Origin: Rhizophagus clarus
Lineage: Eukaryota > Glomeromycota > Glomeromycetes > Glomerales > Glomeraceae
Assembly: GCA_015698045.1 (NCBI GenBank)
Contig: BLAL01000316.1
Location: 62,001 to 126,000 of the forward strand
Direction of reading: 5' to 3'
DNA length: 64,000 nucleotides
Made by a program: the position numbers and the translations under genes. A model generated the notes under the pieces. That model had not been told where the DNA came from, ran no database searches, and worked only from the letters and a program-made list of their open reading frames with translations. This document shows, one piece after another, positions 1-26,043 of this stretch. Numbering within the stretch: the stretch's first letter is position 1; every line of letters starts with the position of its first letter.

Positions 1-1
1 T

Positions 2-961
2 TTTCTTCCTATAGCAAGTTGGTTAGTATTATTTTATTCGTGTAGATTTATTCCAGGGAAAAATAGGCCTCATATTTATGTTTCGGTTTTACCAGCATTA
101 GAAAATATTTTATATGGAGATAATTTATCAGTTATTATAGCTAAACATACTAACATTGTTAAAGATATACTAGCATGGTTACCTTATGGAGTAATACATT
201 TTACATTACCATTCTTAACAAGTGCGGGATTATGGTGGTATGGACCACCAGGTATTTTACCAGTATTTTCAAAATCTTTTGGATATATGAACCTTGTCGG
301 AGTTTTAACACAATTAATTTTTCCATGTTCTCCTCCATGGTATGAATATACGTACGGAATGAATACACCAGCAGAATATACAATGCCTGGTCATCCAGGC
401 GGATTAGCTCGTATTGATAAATTATTCGGAACAGACACTTATACAAAGACTTTTAGTGGATCCCCGATGGTATTTGGAGCATTTCCATCACTTCATTCTG
501 GATGTGCAATAATTCAAACATTGTTTATTTCACACGTTATTCCAAAATCTAGACCGATTTGTTTTGCTTATGTTATGTGGATATGGTGGGCTTGTATGTA
601 TTTAACTCATCACTACATGGTTGATTTAGTTGGTGGTGGTTTTTATGCTGTCGTTGCATTTTGGTGTGCATGGGATTATTTACCTTCTGTAAACAAACAT
701 TGTAGGAATCGTTGGGATTATATCAAAGAAAAGAATAGTGTTTTATTACCTACTGATAATAATGATAATGTTAATTTACTATTTGATTCATCTAAATTTA
801 ATAATAATGATGAATATGAAATAGAAATAGCAACTACTATTAGCGAAGGAACTGATTTAGCTGCTTTAACAAATAGTGAAAGTTCATCTAAGAGTAATAC
901 TTCAATAGATACAATAGGCCAATCTTTTCATGAGGTAAAACTTCATCCTCCTAATTCATAA
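2..961 (+). CDS. AUR1: Inositol phosphorylceramide synthase catalytic subunit (5'-partial)
   Basis: This is the Golgi PAP2-superfamily enzyme that transfers phosphoinositol from phosphatidylinositol to ceramide, an essential step of fungal sphingolipid synthesis and the known target of aureobasidin A. The frame is open from the left edge, so the N-terminus lies outside the window; 319 codons are visible. Seen directly: the fungal Aur1 block around DILAWLPYGVIHF-like sequence (positions 160-200), the motif FPSLHSG (about 480-500) and THHYMVDLVGG (about 607-640). In yeast Aur1 the two His and the Asp of these motifs form the catalytic triad, and all are present here. Several hydrophobic membrane segments are visible, followed by a polar Asn/Ser-rich cytosolic tail of about 80 residues. 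No intron is seen in this part. The stop lies 110 bp from the stop of the convergent BEACH gene. Identification is strong. Confidence 0.95.
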   Translation, partial: FLPIASWLVLFYSCRFIPGKNRPHIYVSVLPALENILYGDNLSVIIAKHTNIVKDILAWLPYGVIHFTLPFLTSAGLWWYGPPGILPVFSKSFGYMNLVGVLTQLIFPCSPPWYEYTYGMNTPAEYTMPGHPGGLARIDKLFGTDTYTKTFSGSPMVFGAFPSLHSGCAIIQTLFISHVIPKSRPICFAYVMWIWWACMYLTHHYMVDLVGGGFYAVVAFWCAWDYLPSVNKHCRNRWDYIKEKNSVLLPTDNNDNVNLLFDSSKFNNNDEYEIEIATTISEGTDLAALTNSESSSKSNTSIDTIGQSFHEVKLHPPNS

Positions 962-1071
962 TAAGTAATAATATACATGTATTTCTATATATAGATATTG
1001 AAAAAAAAAAATTAAAAATAAATAAATAAATAAAAAATAAATAAATACATATAATTTATATTATTACAAAA

Positions 1072-14974
<13,903 letters not shown>

Positions 14975-15639
14975 AGTGTTTTACGTGGCTACTGGTCGTT
15001 CCACCGTTACTTAAGTAATATCAAAGAACTATTAACTATCTATGTAATAGGCTCAGGACAATTCATAAAATATTTTACTACACTAATAGTGGCGTAAGGA
15101 CTTTAAAGACAAAAAGCTTATTACGGATCAGCTTATTAATGTCACATTGTGATTTGTGACGAATCTCTTTCGGAATTCCTTCAGGGAAAATATTCACATG
15201 ATCATGTTGACATATTGTCATAAATTTTTAGATAAATTCGCCCGGGTAATTTGTAATATGAGAACGGAACTGGCCAGTTTTAGATTTCAAACTCATGTAA
15301 ATTATCAAAAAAAAAAAAAAAATGAATTTGATAAGATAAAAGTTTATTTGTCTTCAAACTTTTCCTTCAAACTACCTGGTAAGTATTTTGTCAAGAAGAA
15401 TTTGATATAGTCATTTAATTGTTTATAATATGGTCAAAACCAATTGAGAATATTATGAGCAACAACATTAATCTATCATGTGATATAATACTCATATCAC
15501 CAATTTATATCTAAACGCGTAAAGCCTTATCGATAAATAATTATGCCATTTTCTTTTAATTGATACGTAATTGAAATATAACTTGATTACATTCTCATAT
15601 TTAAATAGTTACCTTATATATATAATACGTGATATTAAT
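14975..15639. other. Divergent promoter interval
   Basis: AT-rich, 665 bp between the start codons of the BEACH gene (leftward) and the MYSM1-like gene (rightward). No RNA gene or convincing coding sequence is seen; it must hold both promoters. A short A14 tract lies near 15,308. Confidence 0.6.
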
Positions 15640-18468
15640 ATGCCTCCAAAGACAAAAACGCGTCCTTCCGGAGAGACAGAACCTGCATTAAAAAAACAGC
15701 GAAAAAGTTCATCACCTGAACCACCATCCAGTGTATTAACGCAACAACAGGAAGAGGAAATGTCTTCTGCATATATTGCACAATTATTAGCTCAAGAAGG
15801 TTATGATGAACATCCTTATTATTCACAGTATCATAGTACAACATATGACAATTTTTACGAAAATGATGATAAAGATGACGATGATGATTACAATCCGTCT
15901 TCGAGACCTAAATCAAAGAAACCAGGTTTGTAATATATTCCGAGTCTTAGGTGGCAAATTAGTGGCAAAAATGACAATTTATATTTTGTTAATAATGTAT
16001 CATAACATGAAACATTTTAAATATTTAAGGAACGAAAGGTCGTAAACGTAAAAGTGATGCTTATAAAAAAACTTCTCAACAAAATAACGCATCTCCATCT
16101 GATGAGTTGATCAATCACCCTAATAATGATCCCGCATCTATCGATGATAGTTCGAATCTTTATATATTAGAGAATATATCAAATAATGAAAAAAAGGGCG
16201 AAGGAAATATTAGTTCCCAAGGAAATGAAGTAAAATCAAGTTCTGAACAAATCAAAAAACAAAAAAAAACTCCAAAGAGAATATTACCAGGTATGAACAT
16301 AGGTGCGTACTCTGATGAAGAAGAATCTTTATTCTTGTCCGGATTGGATCTTTATGGACGTGATTGGAAGAAAGTAAGATAAAAAAAATTTGGTTTATAA
16401 TTTGTTCTATTTTTTGCCTCACATAAATTAACACTTTTATTTTGAAACAAAAGTTGGCCGAACACATAAAAACAAGGGACACTAATTCGATACGAAGTCA
16501 TGCTCAGAAACATTTTATCAAGTTATTCAGAGATGGAATTCCCTTGCCACTAAAGGTGAAGAACTAACTTGGAAGTGCTTAGAGTACATGGAAAATAAAA
16601 AAAAAAAGACTATACTTTTATAAGTTACCGTTTGTCCCGGATTTATGAATTCCTACTATTTATTTAGGTACAAGAATCTGGTAAGGGTTATACCTTGTCA
16701 GGTAAAGAGTTAGATCCTAACTCTGCTGCAGCGAGGCCATATCTTATGAGAAATCCACCTCAAGAAAACCGAGAACTTGAAAAGAAACCTGAATTATCTC
16801 CGATCAAAACATCTAGTAATAAATCAGATGATGACTTGCAAAATGATACGGTAGATAATATTAGTCAGTCCGATTCTCAATCTTTTAATGATAAGGAACA
16901 AAATTTTCTAATTAGGCAAGAAGAGCAATTAAAAATTAAAGAAAGTGATCAAATAGAAGACAATATGTTTACACAAGCAGATGAAAATTGTCAAAATTTA
17001 ACGGTCGAAGAGAATAGTAGTCGTGGTCGTCCGTAAGTATAAAGATAATAAATTTATTATATAATTAGTAAATTGCAAATTTTTTTCCCCCCGAAATCTT
17101 TTAAGTCGTATGTCACCAAAGATCGCACAAGAGATTGCAAAAGAAAATGCAAGTCAATTGTATGGCGCTGATGGTCGCACTGAATATGCGAAGGCAAGGT
17201 TACGTGGAGATAGAAAACAACTATCGAACACTCCCGAAGAAAGCGCGTAAGGTTTATTTAGATAATTGCATTTATTGTGAAATATGTTGTTTATGAAGCA
17301 AAAAACTTCATATAAAAATTTTAGAGATCCATTGACGATGATAAAATGCGATCCATTCTTTGGCGCGCCTAATTCAAATGTTGCTGGATGTCAACCGTTT
17401 TCGATGGTTGTGGAGTCAAACGTCCTTGTTGCGATGGATTTTCATGCACATCTTATGAACACCGAGATCATTGGATTTTTAGCTGGTCATTGGATACCCG
17501 AGGAAAAAAGTAAGTTCACAATTATGTTAATTTTAAATGAATTATATTTTAAACATGTATTATTAATTCATGTGAAATCTCGAAGAGTTGATTATCAAAA
17601 CCACTTTTCCTTGTCGTTCACTTCAAACCGGAGAAAATCATGTCAACGTTGAAATGGATCCAACTTCCGCATTAGAAGTTCAACAAACCATTACTGGTCG
17701 CAATATGCAGGTCGTTGGGTGGTATCATTCGCACCCGATTTTTCAACCTGATCCTTCAATAGTTGATTTGGAAAATCAAAATAACTATCAAAAACTATTC
17801 CGAGACGAGAAATTTAACGAAGAACCTTTTGTTGGTGCTATTGTCGGTGAGAACCGTTTTTTTTTCTTATATGATAAAAATAAATAAATAAATTCGATTA
17901 ACAATTAGTCTATTTTGAATAATATTTAAGGCCCTTATGACCCAAAATTACCCGGCTCATTGTCGGTTATCAATTGGTTTTATGTTAGTAACTTAAATAA
18001 ATCAGCAGATGAAATAGGACAAGCAAAGCAGTTAGCCTTTGAATTAATCAATAATTCAGCAATCTCGGATGAAGTTGCTGATGAAATTGTCAGTTAAATT
18101 TACAATTATATTATTCATTTTATTTGGTAGTTATTTTGATACTTATTTAATTTTCATATTCTTAGCTCGACCTTGTGGAACAATATCGCGCATCCAATGA
18201 CCGCGTGAACTTTAAAGAATATTGGCGTAAGGATACTAAAGAAACTAAATTGGAAAAACTTATTAAGTCGTTAGCGAAACGTATGCCATGGTTGAATGTA
18301 TCAAATAACACGCATCATGACGATGAACAACACCACATCGAAGTAGGTCACAAGTCGCAAGAGGACTCATCAAAAATCAGTGAACAAGTGTGCAAAATAA
18401 CACAATCTAAGCAAACTACGAGCGATAATTTTTTGGAAAGAGTACAAAAGCTTTTGATGGCCTGGTGA
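15640..18468 (+). CDS. MYSM1-like SANT + JAMM/MPN+ metalloprotease, probable histone H2A deubiquitinase
   Basis: Spliced gene of about eight exons. Exon 1 starts at the ATG at 15,640 with a Lys/Ser/Glu-rich nuclear-type N-terminus; its donor after 15,925 joins in frame to 16,030. A SANT/Myb domain spans about 16,300-16,560 and ends in the SHAQKHF motif of MYSM1-type Myb repeats. An acidic, poorly conserved linker follows (16,690-17,030). The MPN domain begins near 17,380; the catalytic JAMM motif is complete: the upstream Glu in NTEIIGFLAG (about 17,460) and HSHP-x6-S-x2-D (about 17,725-17,765), which binds the zinc ion. The C-terminal part (17,940-18,465) matches the helical region after MPN in MYSM1. 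No SWIRM domain is seen, unlike animal MYSM1. The family removes ubiquitin from histone H2A; that activity here is inferred. The gene is convergent with the RING gene, 97 bp apart. Confidence 0.85.
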
Positions 18469-18565
18469 TTATTTAGTTACCAGTTTTAAGAGATGATTGA
18501 TATTGTTTTGTTTATTACAAATAAACTGGATATATAAATATTTTAACGACTGTTTTCAATTCCAT

Positions 18566-19797
18566 CTAATAAAGTAAAATCATAATAAGAATAAGACAGC
18601 CAAACATTAAGAGAAGCCTTGAGATAAAGGCTTGTTGTGGTGAAGGAGGTCCATTTGGAGGAGGAAAAGTCTGAGAAAAAAAATGATTATTATACATTAC
18701 TTAAAAGGAGATAAGATGCTTACAGAAACTTACAAATTGTGCCCCAAAAAATGACGGGAATATTGTACTAGCTGAAATTGAAAAATGTGGTCCAAATGCA
18801 TTCGAATGAAATGATGAACCAGGAAAAAATTGAGCACTCGGTTGATTTGGATCCCTTTGTGGTTGAGGTCTTTGACCAGCGGGACGATTTGGAATATCTG
18901 AATTTTTCCTATAATATCATAGTATTAAATTAAATAATTGCTAATCAAGCTTAATACTGCTTATCTTTTTGTACCTAGGATCTTTAGCCTCTTTTCCTCT
19001 TCCATAAATTGGTATAACCTTATCGTGTCCGCATCCCGCTTTACATACAGGACATAATGGGTTTTGAGATTGCGCCTCTAACCACTACCAACATAAAAAT
19101 TGAGTCAATGATTTTTCATTAAAATAATTATAATTGAGTAATAGATGATTTTTAATTAACTACTAACTTGATGCAGACATGGCCAACTGAGTTATTCAAA
19201 TGAAATTTGAAGAAATATTTAATAAAAAATTGATAATTGATTGTATAATTTGTAAAAGTACTAACCAAAATAAATGCCCACATAAAGTTAGAACAGGCGA
19301 AGATGCAGTGTCAAAACTGAATTCGAAGAAATTTTAAGTAAATAATTCACTTATAAAATAAACTTATTATCTTTCTCTTACCAAATATTACATTCATATT
19401 CCGAGCTACCACTATTTGTATGAACTTCATTATTTTTGCTCTGTGAGCCTCTTCTAATAGCACGACTACTCCCTTCGCCTGCAGAGGACGAAATCGTTGA
19501 TCCCGAAGATAAACCGACTGTAAAACTTGTTGACTTTGACGATTTAGTTGAAATTTGCAAATTTGATCCACCTCTGTGTCTCAAAACGGTTACATTATTC
19601 TCTGTTACTTCACTAGCATTATTGCTTCGCGTTTCCGATTGTGATTCTTCCTCGTCAGTAACTGTAGAATATTGTGTTTGTGTTGGTTCGGGTTCAGACA
19701 TTTCAAGAATCCCATTCCCGTTCACCTCACTATTTAAAACACGTACAGGTTCAGAAGACTCATTAGCTATTTCTTGTTCCAGACGATCAATACCCAT
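18566..19797 (-). CDS. RNF5/RNF185-like membrane-anchored RING E3 ubiquitin ligase
   Basis: Five or six exons. Exon 1 (19,797 to about 19,385) encodes a Ser/Thr/Glu-rich N-terminus and ends inside the first RING cysteine pair; splicing restores CNIC. Tiny exons near 19,265-19,318 and 19,170-19,190 give LCGHLFCWPCLHQ, and the next exon gives WLEAQSQNPLCPVC. Together these form a C3HC4 RING of the RNF5 type, followed by a Pro/Gln-rich stretch (about 18,720-18,910). The last exon ends with a hydrophobic segment, LLLMFGCLILIMILLY, a tail anchor as in RNF5. Known RNF5 relatives sit in the ER or mitochondrial membrane and act in ER-associated degradation; that role is inferred here. The start at 19,797 is the only ATG fitting the head of the frame. 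The upstream neighbour, METTL23-like, is divergent, 179 bp away. Confidence 0.88.
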
Positions 19798-19976
19798 TCA
19801 AAATACAAGGAGTTATGTAATTTTAATTGAACTCCAGAAGCTATCTACAATTAATAAATATTAGTCTAATTCGAAATGTAATATTTTTTTTTTTTAAAAA
19901 AAAAAAAAATTTCTATAGTCTAGTACGTTAGTAATACATAGCATGGCATTACTTAATATATATCCCAATTTTTAAA

Positions 19977-20963
19977 ATGTGGCGTAGCAATTCAAAAATG
20001 AAAAAATTTCATTTTTGGGATGATGAAAATTCAGAGGAAAAATCTGTAATAATAAAAGAACTACTCGACCCATCATATGGGTGTTACGTATGGCCATCAG
20101 CGTTTGTATTAGCCGAATATATTTGGCATGAGAGAGGCTTATTTAAAGACAAAACAATCTTAGAAGTAAGTTGATAAAAGACTTAATTTTAGGTTTGTTT
20201 ATTTACAGGACATTCATTATATTATAATTAAAATAGCTAGGATCAGGAACTTCATTACCAGGACTTTTATGTGCATTACTCTCCGATAATACGCATGTGA
20301 TACTAACAGATAGATCAGATGTACCTCAGATTCTTGAAAACATAAGAGAAATCGCAAAATTAAATAATTTACTGACCAGAAATAATGTTTGGATAAGAGG
20401 GTTAATGTGGGGTGATTTTAGTGATAGCGATAAAGGTAATGGTGGATTATTTCAATTATTAAATGATATTGAGAAATCTTATAGAAAGATTGACTGGATT
20501 CTGGGAAGTGATACTTTTTATGATCCAAAAGGTAAAATGTAATGTTCAATTTCATCGAATGAATTCATTTTAATTATTTACTCTAATTCCACTAACATGT
20601 TAGTAGATTTTGAAGATATCATTGTAACCATCGCTTATATATTAACTTATCACTTTCCAAATGCAAAATTCATTACATCATATCAAGAAAGAAGGTATCG
20701 TTAAATTATTTAGTTTATATTATTCATAAAATAATTTCTCATAGTATACTTTTTTATAACTCAACAGTTCCAAAAGATCTATTCAATATCTCTTGGATAA
20801 ATGGAAACTCAAATGCAATCAAATCTCTCTTGCTTCGTTCAATTTTAATCATGACAAATATATAAACGATAAAAATGACGACGACAATGAGGAGTTAACA
20901 GATGACGTAGCTTACGCTACTTCTTTACAAAGTATATTTTTATTAGAAATTACTAAAATCTAG
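19977..20963 (+). CDS. METTL23-like protein methyltransferase (Methyltransf_16 family)
   Basis: Four or so exons with introns near 20,168-20,237, 20,531-20,608 and 20,696-20,765. The product is a seven-beta-strand S-adenosylmethionine-dependent methyltransferase. Seen in order: YGCYVWPSAFVLAEYIW; the SAM-binding motif I, VGSGTSLPGLLCALLS, formed across the first splice junction; an acidic residue after strand 2 (ILTDRSD, about 20,300); and the family signature LGSDTFYDPKDFEDI, completed by the second splice. That signature is the METTL23 equivalent of LGADVFFDPEDFEDI. The C-terminus is Asp/Asn-rich and stops at TAG 20,961-20,963. Human METTL23 is reported as a histone arginine methyltransferase; the substrate here cannot be read from sequence. 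It is convergent with the PEHE gene, 232 bp apart. Confidence 0.85.
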
Positions 20964-21195
20964 CATATTATTATCAATAAACAATTCTTATTTTAAATGA
21001 AATAATAAAAGAAATATATTTATCAAATAACGAAAACGATATTGAGATTTTAAAAGTAGAAAAAGAAAATAAGCAGACGATTTTCTTTTTGAATTTCACA
21101 AAACAAGTATACAAAAGAGATAAAAAAAGAAAAGTCTTTTTTTGCTTCTATAAATAATTACAAGTTTTCAAACTATTTAATTACTGTTAATGTGC

Positions 21196-22760
21196 TTATT
21201 TAACACGACTAGTTTCGGAAGATATTTTATATTCTTCTGATTGAAGACGTTGATCTTGAATTTCCAATGTTCGCAATTGTTCACGCTGGTTAATCATTTC
21301 TCCAAAAATAATATCGGGCAAAACGAAATCTTTTTTATTCATTAGTCTGGTTGGAACACGTTCACCGAATGCAAAAGCAGAGCGTGTGCTCTTTCGTGAA
21401 CCCGATGCCATTCCCGTACGCGGTCTAACAAAACTTGTTACACGGTCGACAGTTGAAGGCGTTGGGGTCACAACTGACGCCGCTGTTGTTGAAGGAAACG
21501 TGGGATTTTGTGCTTTCTTTCCTCTTAGTGGCGCTTTAGCAGGTTTTTTTGTTATCGTAGGTGCTTTCGAAGCGAGTTCATCGTTTTTTTTCTTTCGACT
21601 TCGGGTAATTCGCGTTGATGCTTCCTCCTTAGGCTTGAGCGGGACATCATCAGAATTTGCTATCGCAATACTTTTTGACCCCCGAAGTCGTGTTCTCTTT
21701 ATCTCGGGTTCATCGGGGATTTTTCCTTCTCCTTCATTGATAGTCGCATCCACTTTACGCTTTTTTCCACCTAGGCCAAATGAATCATATATTGCCAATG
21801 TATCTTCAGCCTCTTTGAGCAATTTTTGGTGGGCTATCTGCAGCTTACTCGCGTCATTTGTTGCATCCTTATTTCGCAAAGCAGCAACCGATATTAAACT
21901 TTTTGAATCGGTATTGCGCAACTTTTCAACGGCTAATTGTTGTTGATATCTCTCATATGCCAACTTTTCACGCTCACGATTTCTAAGCTTTTTTTCGGCT
22001 AGCTCATGCTTACGATGACGCTTTTCATACGCCACGTCAGATATATCTTCCTATAGTTTAAAAACTTTAAATTGTTGTTTAAATAAGAATGATCATGAAA
22101 GCTAATAATACAAAAACTTTACGAACTTCTTGGGCCTTACTCCGTAACCCGCTTATATCTCCATTAACAACTCTAAATGATGGCACAGAAATTTCCTTAT
22201 CATCGATACTATTGGTCTTAATTAAACCTTCATCTTCATTATCTTCTATGACATCACAAGTCTCTAAGAGGCTTTCATCAGAAGTCAGCAAAATCGTTGT
22301 TTCACCTGATATAAGAGGCGCTAACAGAGCAGCTAAATAATAATTAGAGTATTAATTTATAATATTATTGATGATAATAATAATAAGGCAATAGTTGTAA
22401 TATACAATAATATTCAAGCATACCTTGATCTGCTGCAACCTCGTCTGCAAGAACACTTGCGAGTGTTCCAACTTTGCGGGGCGGTAATACCCTTTTTTTC
22501 GGATTAGGTTCTGATGTTTCTGATACAGCGATATTATGTGCAACATTCTCTTCTAAAAGCTCCGAAACTGGAGATCTGCGACGTTTCTTCCCAACCGCAC
22601 GTTTAAAAGTCTTAATTTCTTGTATGTTATGCTCATCGTTTCCCCCAGAGCTTGAAGTAGTAACTATCGATTCTGGAGTGTCGCGCTCATGCGGAATAGA
22701 ATCAACGTCAATATCAATGTCGACTTGATCAAGGGCAGTGTCAAGAGTATTTCTTGGCAT
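21196..22760 (-). CDS. PEHE-domain protein, MSL1/KANSL1-like chromatin scaffold (probable)
   Basis: Three exons: about 22,760-22,427, 22,335-22,121 and 22,052-21,196. The N-terminus is acidic and then basic with nuclear-localisation-like clusters (KKRRR, PKKR). The end of exon 2 reads ISVPSFRVV and exon 3 opens EDISDVAYEKRHRKHELAEKK followed by a long basic coiled coil. VPSxRxV followed by a D/E-x-L/I-S/D-D-x-x-Y/F-x-K-R-H pattern is the PEHE signature of MSL1, KANSL1 and related scaffolds, which hold MOF-type histone acetyltransferases. The C-terminus is Ser/Thr/Lys-rich, ending in a short conserved-looking block (LPDIIFGEMINQREQL). The call rests on the PEHE-like stretch only, so function is inferred; a generic coiled-coil nuclear protein is the alternative. 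Confidence 0.6.
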
Positions 22761-23067
22761 TTTGGAACCTGCTCAAGAAAACGAGATTTATAACATAATA
22801 CAAGATAAATATTCGAATTAAAAATAAAAATATTTGAGTTTGCAATAGTTTTCGCAAGGAAAACCGAAAATGCGTTGTGGAATGAAATTTTTAAGACTGA
22901 ATTATATATACAGTGTGTAACATCAAAAATCCGGAATTTCGATCATGTGATGTAAATCGGACTCACACGAACAATTTGTGGCACGTCCTGAATGTGTGCC
23001 AGGTTAAGCCACGATATATAGTTTAGAGTATATGGCTCAACTGTCAATTAACTGACCGTCAGAAGAA
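22761..23067. other. Promoter-side intergenic DNA of the PEHE gene
   Basis: Just over 300 bp upstream of the PEHE gene start. It has a locally higher GC stretch near 22,920-23,020 with several CG and CACG-type words. No gene is seen. Confidence 0.4.
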
Positions 23068-23248
23068 TTATTTTTTTCTTTTTCGACTTTTTCGACTTTT
23101 TTTTTCATTTCTTTTTCTTTTTATTTTTTTCCGTTTTTCTTCGTTTTTTTTCGCTCCTTTTCTTTCTTTTTTTGCTTTTTTTTTCATTTTTTTTTCTGTT
23201 TTTTTTTTTTTTTTTTTTTTCTGTTTTTTTTTTTTCATTTTTTTTTCT

Positions 23249-23321
<73 letters not shown>

Positions 23322-23520
23322 CTGTTTTTTTTTTTTCATTTTTTTCTGTTTTTTTCGTCCTTTTTTTCACTTTTTTCATTCATTTTCGTTCATTTTCTTT
23401 TGTTTTCCCCCTTTTTTTGTTTTTTTTTCATTCATTTTCATTCCTTTTTTTCCGTTTTTCTTCATTCATTTTCATTCTTTTTTTCTGTTTTTCTTTATTT
23501 TTTTCGTTTTTTTTTTTAGA
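23068..23520. repeat. T/C-rich microsatellite with a 72-nt T homopolymer
   Basis: Almost pure pyrimidine on the plus strand. Short interruptions (CTG, CATT, CG) recur between T runs, giving units like T(n)CATT(n)CTG repeated three or four times. The run at 23,250-23,321 is 72 uninterrupted T. Poly-Lys and poly-Phe reading frames across it are artefacts. It separates the gene-dense left part from the transposon-rich right part. Confidence 0.95.
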
Positions 23521-23786
23521 TGCTAGCAGTATTTTTAGTTTTCAATTACTTATATGCTTCGTATTTTCAATAAATATATGAATACTTTTGAGTTAAATAA
23601 AAAAACATTTTATTTTATATTTAAATCATGTCCACACAGATTGTAAAAAATAGAACATTATGAATAAAATCTAAGGTCTATAATTGCGTAAATAAAAAGT
23701 AAAATGCTTTTAGAAAAAAAAAAGAAAAAAAGAAATTATCTATCAAATAAATAATCTTATAAATGGTAAGAGTAAATAAAATACCT
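23521..23786. other. AT-rich spacer
   Basis: Between the microsatellite and the 3' end of the SWIM pseudogene. No feature seen. Confidence 0.4.
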
Positions 23787-26043
23787 TCAATTTGTTCGAT
23801 TCTCATCAATATGTAAGCTTAAATTATGTTCCTTTTTGCCCGTTTTCTTCTTTTTTCGTGAGGGAATAATCTGAGGATCAAGATTTTCCTTTTCTTCAAG
23901 TAATTCTCGTTTTTTACTACCAGATTTTTCTGTTTTTCGTCTCCTAATGGATTCAACTTGAACCCGTATCATTGAGCCGCTTCTAACCTGATCTAAATCT
24001 CTATTGAGATCGTAAAGAAAAGAGCATAACTTCGGAATTGATTTTGATTTAGCAGCAGTATATCGCTCTGCAAATTTATCCAGTGCAGTACGTAAATGTG
24101 GACCACCATTTTCATAATCCACTCTAATTTCCTCCAAGATAATATCAATTGCTGAATTATCATTGATTTCATTTGTTTCTTTCTCTGGCTCCCTGTGAAG
24201 AATCATTAAGTATTTTATTAATTAAAATTAACCTTTAAATTTAAAAATAAATTAAATTAGTCATTTATTATATAATAAATTAAACCAATGAACCAAGTTA
24301 ATTAATTACTTACCTTATTATTGGCTGAACAAAGAATATAATAATGCAATATACCTATTTTCTTCTAATTTCTTCCATTCTGTGCCATTATTAATAAATA
24401 AACTATCTGATTCTTGATCTTGTGGAATGGGTCCTGCTCGCAATGATGCATAGAAAGAATTGTTTTTGGCAACACATCCTAAATAAAGCTAGTAATAAGC
24501 AGCAGTTTTTTTTCTAAAATGTGATGCTATCTCACTTACCAAATGCAATATAACTATATATCTTGTGATCATTAGCCGTTAATGATGGTATAAAATTAAA
24601 CATGGAAATGTGAAATTTCATTGCAACAGCTTTCTGGTGCTTACAAGGTGCACTATTCATACCCACCGGGCATGTGCAAACTCCTATTTCGCTATTTACT
24701 ATGTAGAAAAATTCATTATTTTGTGTATTAGGCACAAAAAATTCATTGCTTATGGTGGACTTTTGAATAAAATCTGTGTTCACTTTCTCCCAACCAGGAT
24801 ACAGAAACTGCCTTGAAATTTGTAAATGTCCAGGGTGATTATTTGCAATTGCAAGTAGCTGACATGCGTAAAACCTTTTCATACTCATAGTAATAAATTG
24901 AAATACTTGAATGATATTATATACCTACGTTCGAGCAAAAATAATGTCTTTAAAAATATCAAAGCCTCGTTCAATGTAATTGTTTGTGTTGTTATTACGC
25001 ATGGGTAATCCTACTCGAAAAGATAAGGCCCAAGACTGACGGTGCTTCCATAATAGTTCAAAATGCTTTTGTAATAAAAGGTATGAACAGTAAAACTTTT
25101 CTTTAAATTTGGAATAATGCATATTCTTTTCTGAAAATAATGATGAATATAAAATTTCTTTTATTTTTGATATAATGAATAGTCGATCTTCCTTTTTGAT
25201 ACAGTGTTTTAAGTCATGCAGCCACCTCCAAAAAGCTTGAAGTACGTAAAATATATATAGAAGACAGATACCTTGAATTTGAATTATTATCAGATTTAGA
25301 ATCAATATTTGAATATTAAATTACAGAATATAATAGAAACAATACCTTGTGACCAACAAAGCTTCAGAGTATTACGCTCCGCACTTAAATCATCTGTTAA
25401 AAAGACTATTGGCCTGACTTGTGGCTCACAGCCATAAAAGACGTTTGACAGAAGAATCATCTTCAGTAAATTTAACTACATTGTTTAAAGATTTTTTTTT
25501 ATATTAGTATATAGAACGTTAATTAACAAAATATATTAACGTTTAATATATAAAAATGACAAATATAAATTAAATAAAACATTTACCACTCTTTCTAGAG
25601 TAATTTCCAGCTCATCTGATATAATAAATAATCTAAGCGGAAGTGTGCCAACTGTGCAACTGGCATAAAGGAAAGTTATTGATGTATTTAAGGGCTCAAA
25701 AGAAGATGAGATATCCATATAGCACAATTTACATGCTTATGGCACCTTTTTGTGCATTCGATACATAAGACCCATTACAATGCAGAATATAAAGGCTTTT
25801 CCATTATGTGTGTAGTACTCTTGTAATACTGCCTTTCCGTGTCCTGAATTGTTGTAATCTGCCACTAATAACATTAAACGTTCAAACATTAGCTTTCTTT
25901 TACAGCTGCCAATTGCATTTTTGCGATATTGATTAAAAAGATTATAAACATAGTTATAATCTGGATTGCCTGACCTGTCTGCAAGTATTTCTAATAATTC
26001 CTACTCGTTTGTAGTACTAAGATGTAATTGATCTTCATAAGTA

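Noticed and set aside
15156..15410. 84-codon frame in the divergent promoter region
   Set aside because: Crosses an A14 tract, has no recognisable domain and no intron or codon signal.
23068..23519. Poly-Lys and poly-Phe reading frames
   Set aside because: They are translations of the T/C microsatellite.
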